Shown here: one piece after another, positions 49,224-59,800 of the stretch
Layout of the letters: each line of letters begins with the position of its first letter
Numbering within the stretch: position 1 is the first letter of the stretch
DNA from: Tanytarsus gracilentus
Taxonomy: Eukaryota; Arthropoda; Insecta; Diptera; Chironomidae
Direction: 5' to 3'
Assembly: GCA_038502055.1 (NCBI GenBank)
Contig: JAXRKN010000039.1
Coordinates: forward strand, 5,295,817 to 5,359,816
Length of the DNA: 64,000 nucleotides
The notes under the pieces: generated by a model
Database searches by the model: none
Seen by the model: the letters and a program-made list of their open reading frames with translations, nothing else
Told to the model about the DNA's origin: nothing
Made by a program: the position numbers and the translations under genes

Positions 49224-52200
49224 ATGATCAATATAATTAATCAGGGTGCTAATTTATCACCGAAAGAACTTATTCAAAGCATATTCTCGTCGCCTCTCAT
49301 CGGAGCAACCTGCACGCAAGCATCGGAAGAATTATGTCTAAAGAACAATTTAACTTTTGTACAACTCATTCAGCCGTTTTCAAAAATATCAACAGAAGGT
49401 GAGCTAAGCAATCGATTGTGTGCATTAAACTGTACTAATTTAACAACTTACAGCTCACTTTCGTGACAACAATGCAGGAAGTTCGGTTTCTGTTCGTGGT
49501 CTTCGACTTAATATTTGCGATGTCGACTATAGGCCACCTCAGACACTTCTCGCCAGGAAAATGCTTAACGAATCAGTATCGAGTCACACTGAGAGCAATG
49601 AAAAACCAAAAGAGGTCAAACTTCCAGATAAATCCATAATAACAATTCCTTCTGTTTATCCGTGGTTTGAAGAATGGCGAGAGGTGTTCTTTTCAGTGCA
49701 ATTTCCATCGGATCATGAGTTCACACGTCACTTGCTCGCATGTCTGATAGTCGTTGCGAGTACCGAGCAAAATCCCGTTGAACAAGCCAATCAGCTTACG
49801 AAGAAAGTGAAGATGATGCAAAATATAACGCCTCCAAAATTGCCCAAATGGATTTCCGCAAACTCGGACGAAGCTTTAAATTGCTATGTGATGCTTCACG
49901 ACGGCTCGACTGGCGATATTTCGAGAGCACAGCTTAATTTTGAGAATATGAAAGCGACATTTGGCGACAATCGGTGTTTTCTCATTCAAATTAATACACT
50001 CAAAGAGGCAAATGTCAATCAGACAGATGTTTGGATTAAATTTATGAAAAACTTCCAGAAAACCGATCAAGATTCGGCTATCGAGAGCTTGCCAAAGACA
50101 CCTCAAGACATAACTCAAATGCCAAGCACAATACTAATGGAGACACCACAAAAACCTTTACCAAGTTCACCGCCTGAACTTATTCACCCATTGAGTCCAC
50201 ACCAAGAAGCAATGCCCGAAATGTTAGTTCCGCAAGCTGTCTCCATGATGACAATGTCAACGAGTACGAATAGTTTAACTGATCAAATTCCTCCTACAAT
50301 TAATCCCAACGTATGGTTAAATGAGCCGATGGAAGTGAATCAACTACATGGTGCTTTATTAGCTCCATCGGATCTTGATAATTTAAAACATTTCGTGCAA
50401 GACTTTACCATTAGGGCACTCATTCCATATGTCGAGAAGATTGTGGGCCAACTAAATGATTCCATAGCAAATAAGAAGAGTGTGAGTAAGAGTCTGCTTG
50501 GCGCTACCAAGCGATGGTTTAATACAAATAAACCAGGCGTCGCACCTCAAACGGCAGTCATTTACACATCCGACTCAACGGAACTTCAAACAAGGAAACT
50601 CGGTGATCTTTACTTTATGTTTGGCAATTATAATCTCGCATTTCAAGCATATCATCAAGCGAAACGTGATTTTTATGCGGATTCGGCATGGCAATTCTAC
50701 GCGGGGTCACTTGAGATGGCAGCATTGGCATCGTTCATGCAAGGAACGGCAAATCGAAAAACTTATGACTACATGGAAGAGGCAATATCAACTTATTTGA
50801 CCGTCTGTCGACTTCCACAATTTGCAACACGTGCGACGGTTTTAAGTGTTGAATGTCTTAAGGTTGCCCAACTCTATGTCGATGCCGCAAAACAATTGAC
50901 CAGAATGACAAGTGAAGACGCCGATTTGAGATCTGCATTGCTTCTAGAGCAGGCAGCATATTTCTATCTATCAGCTGAGCCATCATACTATAGGAAATAT
51001 TCGTTTCATTCCGTACTGTCCGGTCATCGCTATACGAAAGCTGGCCAAAGAAAACACGCTTTTCGAATGTATAAGCAAGCTGAGCAAGTTCTCTCGAATA
51101 GAGGATGGAATTTGGCTGAGGATCATATTCAATACACCATAAGTAAACAAGCAATAGCATTAAAGAAATTAGAAGAAGCAATCGAATGCCTCGCACACTT
51201 ACTTCGACCAACTAGTCTTCAATCTTCGCAGCAACAAGCCGGCTTCTTGCGTGAATACATTGCGACCATGAAAACTCTTCTCTCGCAATCAAACAGCGAT
51301 GATTTAATGGCAATTTCCCTTCCAATATTAAATCAAACGTCAACTCGCGTGCTGGTCACTTCAACAATGCCTCCCGAGAGAAGTGAAAAGGTAATTCCAG
51401 TTAGCAATATTGACATAACGAGTAGTTTAGATGAGAATTGGATGTGGAATAAACTCGAGGAGATGGTTGCGCAAACGGCTACGAAAAAACAAATTATGGT
51501 ATTTAAACATTCTAAATCGTTGTATTGTGGTGAAATGCCCTCTATCGATCATCCATTGTGTGTCTTTGGCGAACCAATTCACTTGGCTTTTATGCTTGAA
51601 AATCCAATTAAACCCTCGATACTCTTTGAAAATGTCACGCTACTTTGGGAATTCAAGAAGGACTCTAATGAACTTTTTTCCAATCGTGGATTTTTTAAAA
51701 ATGGCGAATACTCATGCGACGAAAGCATCATAAAGTGCACAATAATTGACGTAATTGAATTTGGCGAGTATGAAAAGAAAATGATTCACATGACATTAAC
51801 GACGTCATTTACTGGATATTTAAGAATTATCGGCATAGTTGGCAAAATCTCATCGGCTCTAGATAAAATTCCCATTTGGGGTAAACTCACATTTGAAAAA
51901 ATTCCAGTTAAAACTGAAAGCTCGAAAGAGGACTACGATAGGAAACTTGAAATTCAAATTTTACCACCTTCGACATCTTTACAAGCACGTATAACAGAAT
52001 TCCCGAAAGAAGTTCTCGCGGGCGAAATTTTAGAAGCAATTATTGAAATTAAAAACTCTGGAAATAGTCAAATTTCCGACATTTACATTGCATCAAATAG
52101 TCCAAAGGAGTTTATTATCGACCACAATCACGACATGCCATTATCTATCGCGAAAGATTTTCGAGACACTACAAATGAGACATTTAGCAAGGACAAGGAG

Positions 52201-53416
52201 GCGCGTAAACAATTTGTTACGAAAATTATCGATAGCAGAGATAGTGACAGTAGAAATTTGGAGCCCGGTGAAAGTAGACTAATTAAAATTTATGTGCAAG
52301 CGCCCCATAAGAAGGGCAAAAAGTCAATCAAGTTACTTATTTATTACAACGTACCGGAGAATTATCCAAAGATCAGGTAGAATTCAGTTATTATTTTTAA
52401 GTAAATTAATCTCACAAATTACCTTTTAGATACCGTCTCATACGTCACGAGATTTTCATGAACGTCAACGATTGTCTCACGCTCGAAGGCAATTGCAATA
52501 TCGCTAATCAAACTTCACGTGAAGTTGGACTCGATGTGATGGTGAAAAATGTCAATCAAACTCATCACTTGTTTAGTATTAATCTAAGTCTGGGAGATTT
52601 TTTCATTTACTGCGATATCTTCTCACTCAATTCCAATAAGGTTTATTGTAAGTTAACTTAAATTTTTGATTTTTTAATTTTAATAATTTTGGTAAAAATT
52701 TCAGTTATTAACAATTCACAATCGCAAGATACAAAAGACAGTTCAGAGTTGCAGCCAAACGAAGCGTTGAGCTTACGATGCATTTTAAATGAGCGTACTG
52801 AAGACGATGGCAGTAAGGATCAAGCATTGTGGCAGCGACTAAGATCTAAATTATCAATTTATTGTATTCGAACCATTGACGAGCATCAGCATGAGATTTT
52901 TCAAATGATTCAGCCTGCAAATTTTCTACTTCGAAACGAGGGAAAATTCTTTCCATTTAGTCAAGTTAACATAACAAATGATGATTTAAATACGATACTG
53001 AATGCAAACAATCGTCACATGACAATGTGCTTAAATTGGAAGGCTTCGATTTATGACAACGGAAAATTTCTGAGAAATGCTTTTGGTCAGCATTTTGTGC
53101 AGATCGATAATCTTTTTGAATCGTAAGTAAACTGTATTTAATTAATATTTAAATTTTAATTATTTTGTCATTATAGAAACTACTGTCCGCCGAGGACACG
53201 CGAGATTACGTCATTTAGCGCTCATGATGAGTCCTTTAGCATTTATGATTTCAAGCAATATTTGGACAAACATATGCAATTTCACGATAATGACGAATGG
53301 CTTGATAACAGCAGGTAAATTCTAAACGCTTTTTTAAAAAAAAACAATTTAATTTAAATAATTTTTACAGGCTTGTTAATCATCGATGCTTTCTTGAACC
53401 ACCCGAGAGTGTTTGA
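49224..53416 (+). CDS. TRAPPC8: TRAPPC8, TRAPPIII vesicle-tethering subunit
   Basis: Six exons (49224..49398, 49454..52376, 52430..52647, 52705..53122, 53177..53314, 53371..53416) read in frame for 1305 residues; human TRAPPC8 is about 1435. The N-terminal part includes LTFVQLIQPFSKIST and YPWFEEWREVFFSVQFPSDH, followed by LLACLIVVAS. The middle TPR-like solenoid has RKLGDLYFMFGNYNLAFQAY, MTSEDADLRSALLLEQAAYF, GHRYTKAGQRKHAFRMYKQA and GWNLAEDHIQYTISKQAI, all strong family landmarks. The C-terminal half is beta-rich. Known: TRAPPC8/Trs85 defines the TRAPPIII complex, a Rab1/Ypt1 exchange factor acting in secretion and autophagy at ER-Golgi membranes. A polyadenylation signal (AATAAATT) follows near 53437. 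Confidence 0.94.
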
Positions 53417-53872
53417 ATATAAAGTTCTGTAAAGAGGAAAATGTTAATAAATTATTCAAAAATAATTTTATATTTTTTTTATTACAAATCGCCAGACTAA
53501 ACAAGGTGGGTCTGCAAACGGCGTTGCCATTTCCAATAGCTCCGCTGTCTTAGATAAGTACAAACACTAGTAAAACCCCTTCGTTGCAAAATTTTTGATA
53601 AAAGGTTGCGTAGCTAATTATTTAACAGGCCACGATAATTTTAATCTAATGACCAGAATATCATCCATCATTAAACTCGAGATTTAACCAGAATTAAAAA
53701 AACATATTCTTTTTAAAAATTTAAATTTGGATATTATCGTATATTAAACTGAAAAAGTATGAATTTAAAAAAAAACAAAAAAAAAAGATCATTAAATTTC
53801 AAAGTCTAAACATTTTATTTATTTTAATAAAGAATAACAAAAAATAAAAAACATAAAAAAATTAAAAAAACA
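53417..53872. other. Intergenic region
   Basis: About 456 bp: TRAPPC8 3' UTR, a GC-richer stretch at about 53490-53620 that I cannot assign, then A-rich sequence and the 3' side of the next minus-strand gene. Confidence 0.4.
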
Positions 53873-54342
53873 TCAATACACTAAATATTTCTGAATTTTT
53901 TCCTTTGGTTCCTCTTGCTGTTCGCGATTTCCATTGACATCTGCTTGATTGTCACTTTCTTGCTTGAACGCCATCTCTGCACGATCTGCAGCTTCAACAA
54001 ACAATTTTTCTTCTTCCATTGATTCTGACAAATAATGTTCAGCTGCTGCGGTGTACTCGGCTGCTTTTTTTCTTGCCATGTTTGCTTTCAAATTGGCCAA
54101 ATCAGCTAAAAACAAAAATATAAATATTTTAATTAATTAATATAATTTTTACTTACACGTAAATTTTTCTGATAACATTGCATCATTGTGGTGACTCACA
54201 ATCAACTTGCAAACGCTGATAGCAGTTTCTCATCTGGAGTATTAGCTAAAACACTATGTTTCTTGATGAGCTTACGAACTTCCTTATTCATAAGGAACAA
54301 CAGCCTTGATACCTCATTTGAACACTCCATTGTCTTCTAATG
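53873..54342 (-). pseudogene. Small spliced gene with a broken frame, unknown family
   Basis: Splice signals define a non-coding first exon ending at about 54400 (donor GTAAGA; TATATAAAC lies upstream near 54465), a middle exon 54157..54342 (acceptor TTTTAG, donor GTAAGT) and a last exon 53873..54105. The middle exon opens with an ATG at 54330 (MECSNEVSRLLFLMNKEVRK ... ANTPDEKLLSAFA) but stops at 54202. The +1-shifted frame runs on through VCKLIVSHHNDAMLSEKF and continues in frame into the last exon (DLANLKANMARKKAAEYTAA ... QESDNQ). One base change near 54205-54220 would join them, so this looks like a single helical, charged protein disrupted by a frameshift: pseudogene, sequence error or missed splice. 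I do not recognise the family. Confidence 0.4.
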
Positions 54343-54400
54343 CTAAAAGAAAATTATTTGAATAAAAAAAACACTGAATAAAAAAATTAGTCTTACCCAA

Positions 54401-54958
54401 ACTTGTCTTTAACACACTTTTAAAGTTCTGAACCCGGTAGTCAAAATTTCTTTTGTTTATATACCTTTATAAAAATTCAGGTAGTTTTTAGGTAAATCTT
54501 ATGTTATAAAACTTTGAAATCATTTGATACCTGCTAATATTTATAAACAAAAACATGATTTTTTGGAATTAAAACACCCGATTTTTTGGTTAAAGAATTC
54601 TGAAATGAGTATTGAAAATTCTGAAAATAAAAGCATGAACAATAAAAATTTATAAATTTGTAAAATATTTTATTTCTTTTTTTTGTAGGAAAGCCCGGGC
54701 AATTGAAAAATATCAATTGACTAGGCATAAAACCTACTTAGTTTTACATAAATTTAACAATGTTACTCTTATTCTAAAGTTTTCATTTAAACTTTTACAA
54801 GGTGTAATATTAATCTTAAATAATCTAATTTTTGATTTAGAGCATAGAAATCAGAATTTATAATTTAATTAAGTAACAAGCACAATAAGAACAATTATTA
54901 TTTAAAAAAAAATTTTTTAAAAACTTAAACTGAGTTTGAGAAAAGCACATGGAACAAA
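54401..54958. other. Boundary region, host DNA to transposon 3' side
   Basis: About 560 bp, very AT-rich. The right end of the Helitron-like element must lie in this stretch or further left. I looked for a CTRR end, a hairpin or the GTGGGTTACGC terminus of the small element at 2.2-3.0 kb and found none convincing. Confidence 0.4.
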
Positions 54959-56869
54959 TTATTTGTTTTTAAAATAGAACATTATTTTGGGGTTGAATTT
55001 AATAGTTGATGGTCGAGAAATTTCTTTTTCTTTCTGACCGATATCATCAATATGGAAAAACTTGTAACTACTTTGATTGTACGCAAAACAATCAAAATGA
55101 TTTGTATTGGGATCATTGTTATCAATGAAATTTACTAGAAATTTTAAATTATAACTTTCATTTTTTTGGACTATTGATAAAGGAATTTTTGAAAGAGGGA
55201 TTTTAACATTAGAACGGAAAAAGGGAAAAATTACAAGCGCATTACTATAAACTATTTCTTCTTTTTCAATTAAATTTTTACACTTGGAACAAGTTTTTCC
55301 ATATTTTGCACTAATAACTAAATCTAAACTATTTAAGTTATCAATTAAACTATTTACATTTGGTTCTGGATTAGTTAAAACTACACTCCCCTTTTTTTCT
55401 CTTAAATACCCACATTTACATGTTAACCGGTAACAAAATGATTCTAACTTGAAATTTTTAGAAAACATAACTTCATAAAAGCTTTGGGCACTCCAAATCA
55501 TACTATATGAGCTATTACTAGTTTCTTTAAAGGGATAATGGTCTAATGGACCACACTCAAATCTTTCATTTTTTAAAATATCATTTAAAAACTTAATCCA
55601 AATTTCATTTCTATTTTCTTGAACATGATTTTTACGCAATGCTATAATTATTTCAAAAAGTTGAAACTTATTACGATTACTCTTGACAAATTCATAAAAA
55701 TTTCTATCAAAATTACAAGCGGCAAGAAAACCAGAAAGAACGGAATTATAAGGACATAAAAAGTTATACGACTTGTTTGTACTAGACAAAGTTACGCAAT
55801 TTGGAATTAGTGCATTATTTTTACAAATTTCTTCATTATCAGAACTATCTTCTTCATATTCGGGATCAAAAGGAACATCATCATCAATATCGGAAATCAA
55901 AAAATCTTCTTCTTTAAATTTTACTTTACTACTGGTATCAATATTAGGAATTATTTCGTTTAAAAATTGCAAATCGGAAATTTTTACATTAGTTTTAATA
56001 TAAAAAAGCACTTTGGGATTAATTTCTACATTTAAATTCTTCCGAACTAATTCATTTCCCAAGTTAAAAAGATCATCCATTTCTAAATAATCATTATTAC
56101 TAATTCTAAAATATGACTTAAAATGACCCACAGGATGATCAATAATGGCTTTTAATTCATAAACTATTTCATTAAACACAATTATTTTTTGAATATTTCT
56201 AATATTGACTTTTGTGTTATTCTCTTGATCATAAATACTCGAATTTTCTGATTCATTAATTAAATTAACATTTAAAACTATGCACTCATTAAATGAAATA
56301 TTTGGTTCTAATCTCTTGCCGCAAGTATTACAAACGTTAGACTCTTTAAGGGTATCTTTAATTTCGGACTCAATTTTTGACTTAATATTACTTTGAGAAA
56401 TCATTAATGATAAAATTAAACGATTGTCCTGATCGGTTACCCCATTACAATTGATATTATCGCATTTTACTGAATTTAAATTACAAGAGAAAACATGATT
56501 TTGAGAGATTTCTTGATAGTCATCAAAAAATCTTTCAATTACCCGACAAACGTCATCTTCCATATTAACTTTAAAAGACTTAATTCTAATCGCATTATCA
56601 ATTTTATCTTTTTCAAATTTATAGATAAAATCGATCCAGTTTTGATTTCTTGAATCTGAATATTTAAAGTCAAAACTTTCATCAATTTTTAACATAAAAT
56701 TAAATAAAGGAAAGTTTTCTTTAAGAGAGTGTTCTACATTTCTAAAAACGTCAGTGTGATTATGCAAAGAGTGAAGTGCACTAAAAATGGAATTAAATGG
56801 ACACATATTCGAAAAATGTACTTTAAAAAAGACTAATATAAGCATCAAATCTATTTGGAAATGGGACAT
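54959..56869 (-). CDS. Two USP-like cysteine-protease modules (USP-3, USP-4)
   Basis: 636 residues from the first ATG at 56869, although the reading frame may really be entered by frameshift from the upstream ORF. Module USP-3 (about 56835-55980): SNMCPFNSIFSALHSL carries the C-x2-N-S Cys box of ubiquitin-specific proteases, CNTCGKRLEPN is one zinc-ribbon knuckle with more Cys pairs near CDNINC, and VGHFKSYFR then YLEMDD match the His and Asp boxes. Module USP-4 (about 55770-54962): NFLCPYNSVLSGFLA, knuckles CKCG and CSKC, then NHFDCFAYNQSSYKFFHIDD. Both therefore keep Cys, His and Asp. An acidic linker (PEYEEDSSDNEE) separates them. Known: USPs cleave ubiquitin or ubiquitin-like tags. Activity and target here are inference; homology is judged from motif order only. 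Confidence 0.65.
   Translation of the reverse strand: MSHFQIDLMLILVFFKVHFSNMCPFNSIFSALHSLHNHTDVFRNVEHSLKENFPLFNFMLKIDESFDFKYSDSRNQNWIDFIYKFEKDKIDNAIRIKSFKVNMEDDVCRVIERFFDDYQEISQNHVFSCNLNSVKCDNINCNGVTDQDNRLILSLMISQSNIKSKIESEIKDTLKESNVCNTCGKRLEPNISFNECIVLNVNLINESENSSIYDQENNTKVNIRNIQKIIVFNEIVYELKAIIDHPVGHFKSYFRISNNDYLEMDDLFNLGNELVRKNLNVEINPKVLFYIKTNVKISDLQFLNEIIPNIDTSSKVKFKEEDFLISDIDDDVPFDPEYEEDSSDNEEICKNNALIPNCVTLSSTNKSYNFLCPYNSVLSGFLAACNFDRNFYEFVKSNRNKFQLFEIIIALRKNHVQENRNEIWIKFLNDILKNERFECGPLDHYPFKETSNSSYSMIWSAQSFYEVMFSKNFKLESFCYRLTCKCGYLREKKGSVVLTNPEPNVNSLIDNLNSLDLVISAKYGKTCSKCKNLIEKEEIVYSNALVIFPFFRSNVKIPLSKIPLSIVQKNESYNLKFLVNFIDNNDPNTNHFDCFAYNQSSYKFFHIDDIGQKEKEISRPSTIKFNPKIMFYFKNK
56823..56850 (-). 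other. Frame-change site CTTTTTTAAA between the two transposon ORFs
   Basis: On the minus strand the polyprotein ends AGT CTT TTT TAA. One base further on, the same bases read GTC TTT TTT AAA and run straight into module USP-3. The junction lies at the six-T run exactly where the USP-2 copy has its own lead-in (VKFYNLSSFNS versus VHFSNMCPFNS). It may be programmed +1 frameshifting, a mutation, or a homopolymer sequencing error. Confidence 0.6.
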
Positions 56870-59800
56870 CGCCAAGAATGGCACCTTCAAAATTAAAAAT
56901 TGTTACGTTACTTTTTACTTTAGGAATTATTTCACTTTTTTCTTTGCAAATTTCTAACTGAGTCTTTAAGGGTTCTAGGAAAATTTCTTTACGGAATTTT
57001 ACAGACTTCTCAACAATGTGCAATTCTGGATCGATTTTAATCTTTTTACTTAAATGTTCGCAACTCTTATTATCTAAACTATTTTCAATTGATTGAATAA
57101 AATATTCATCAGAAGTTTCGTCAATAGACATTTTTTCTTGCAAAATTGGCAAATTTTCAATTAATGAATTATCAAATTTATGTATAATTGTATTTTCTTC
57201 TTTACATTCTAACAACTGACTTTCGCATTTAATAAACATCAAAATTTTAACTTCAACTAATTCTTTGCAATTTTTTAAAACTGTTTCAAAATTTGATTTA
57301 TCATCCATTTCAAGAAAATCATTATCAACTATTCTATAAAAAGATTTTGGATGATTATTAACTTTGCAAAGAACTATCTTTAATTCATAACTATTATTAT
57401 TTAAAACAATTCTTCTTGGAATTTTATCAATTGAAACTTTTGAATCTAGTTTGTCAGTTAACAAAATATTTACAAGAATTAAAGGAGAAAATACAATCAT
57501 TGATAAATTTGTTTCAATTTCACTTCCACAATTATTACAAATAAAAGGGTTGGATAAAACTAAAGATTGAATTTTAGATTCCAAATTGGAGGTCAACTCG
57601 GATTTAGAAAGCTTCAATTTAATCATTGTTTCTTGCTTTAGATCTGAGACATTCAAACATGGAACACATTTAACTAATTTTCTTTCCCAAGACACCCATG
57701 CATGATCTACTTTATCAAATAAAATTTGCCAATTTGTCAAAAAGTTTACAACTATTGAAAAAAGTTCATTACTCATATCTTTACTATTATTAAAAATTTC
57801 ATTACAAGTATTTGGGAAATGTTCTATTAAAAATTTAATCCACTCTTTACTCTTATTAAATTTAAAATTATTAATATTTTCATGAATATCTAAGACAAAT
57901 TTGAAAAAAGGATATTCCATTTCTAAACCTTGAACAAGCGATTGAAAAACGTTTGTGTAGTTATAAAGAGCAAGAAAAGAACTTAAAACTGAGTTGAAAG
58001 AACTCAAATTATAAAATTTAACGTTTTGCAACCTTCCATTAACATTTACTTTAGAACTAATCTCATTTTTAAACAAAACATTTCCCAAGATACCGGTTTT
58101 AATATTTTCGGGTTTAATAACATCATATTTAAAAGGAATTACTAAAACTTCATCTTTCGATTTAAGATCATTTGATTTCTTATTTAGATTTATGAAAAAC
58201 TCTTTATCTTTAACGGAAAGTTTATGGGGATCAATGGAAGTTTGAAAGAAAATTGCAAAATGATCAGAAAAATAAGAAGCAAATGTACCGGCATAACTAC
58301 TTTTGCAGGTAGAAAAAACAATATCAATTTGAGAACCGGCATTATTAGTTATTGAATCATTAAGTAAATTGATCAAGTTTTTATCTATTAATAATTTATG
58401 GAAAGAGTTACTGTTTTGCAATTTTTTCAAATCTTGATTGAAATCACCCATTAAAGTTACTTCAAAATTTTCTGGCTTATTTTTTAATAATCTTAAAAAT
58501 TCAATTTTTAATTTTTCAATTGGCGCTTTGGGAGAACAATAACCAGTAATAATTAGGAAATTTTCAACTTCAAATGATCTCAAATCGATATGATACGTAT
58601 TTTTAGCATTACTTATAATATTTGGTTCAGAGAGGTTCTTAATACTACAACTATTTCTACACATAATTATTAAGCCCATGGAACGCTTTTTACTTTGATT
58701 TAAACTTTCTTTTAACGGAAAAACTACTTTAAAATCATTACGAACTTTAACTTCTTCAGAACTAAACACATTGGTTTCAGATAAAATTATGATATCGGCT
58801 TTCCAATACCAATTTAAAGCGTTAACATTCATTCCATGAGCTTTATAAGAATTTACATTATGATACACAATTTTAACCCCGAGATCCTGCTCAAAATTAT
58901 AAAAAGATAATTTTAATTGGGCCGCATTTCTTAATCTATACATTTCATTAACTAAAGTTTGGGATCTGGATTTTGGTTCAGGGATTTTACCAAGAAGATA
59001 TAACCCCTCATAATCGCATCTTGACAAACCAACATAACCTAATGCCGTAGAAAGTTCTCGCTTTCTACTATCTATGCAAATTTTATTTAAAGTTAGCCCC
59101 TGAGTACTATGCAAAGTGCTAGCCTCACAAAGAGTAATTGGAAATTGTTTTCTAATTGTTTCATGATGGATTTTAATAGAGATATTAAAAGCATCAGTTA
59201 TTGTTTCTGAATAAAATTTTAATGGGACTAACTTTTCGGAAATCTTATTTTCTTTCATAAACTCTAAACATGACTGTCTCGCTACAAGACCGACATTAGA
59301 ATATTGAAATTCTAACCAAACTATGGCAGGGTTATTTGTTTGTTTGTCAAAATCGATTCTTCTCAATGTACCCATTGCCGATTTTGCTAAGCCATCGGCA
59401 ACACTTACATTGGAAGTTAACTTATATCTAAGACCGCATTTTAAAACTAACTTATATCGCATTTTTGTGTTTTGACTCTTATCTTTGGCATATTCTTTCG
59501 CAATTTCTTTCTTGTTAGCTTCAATTGAATTCTTACAATTATTTTCTTTATCTTTACTATCGGCAATATGTACAGTATCTATGGCAATTGATTCATAAGA
59601 GGGACCTGGGGCTTTAGCAAATTTATTTTCATTAAATTCATTTACTTCTTTATTACTATAATAAACCCATATAGCATCTTCGGGTACGTCTTTTTCAGAT
59701 TTAAAAATTCTTTTCTTTAAAAAATTAGCATGTTCTTTACTTAATTTACCGAGAGCAAAATCATCTAAAAGGGCTTGATAAACTTTATTTTTTTGACGTA

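Noticed and set aside
54401..54958. Helitron CTRR terminus with hairpin
   Set aside because: Searched by eye for CTAG/CTGA-type ends preceded by a stem-loop; nothing stood out from the AT-rich background.
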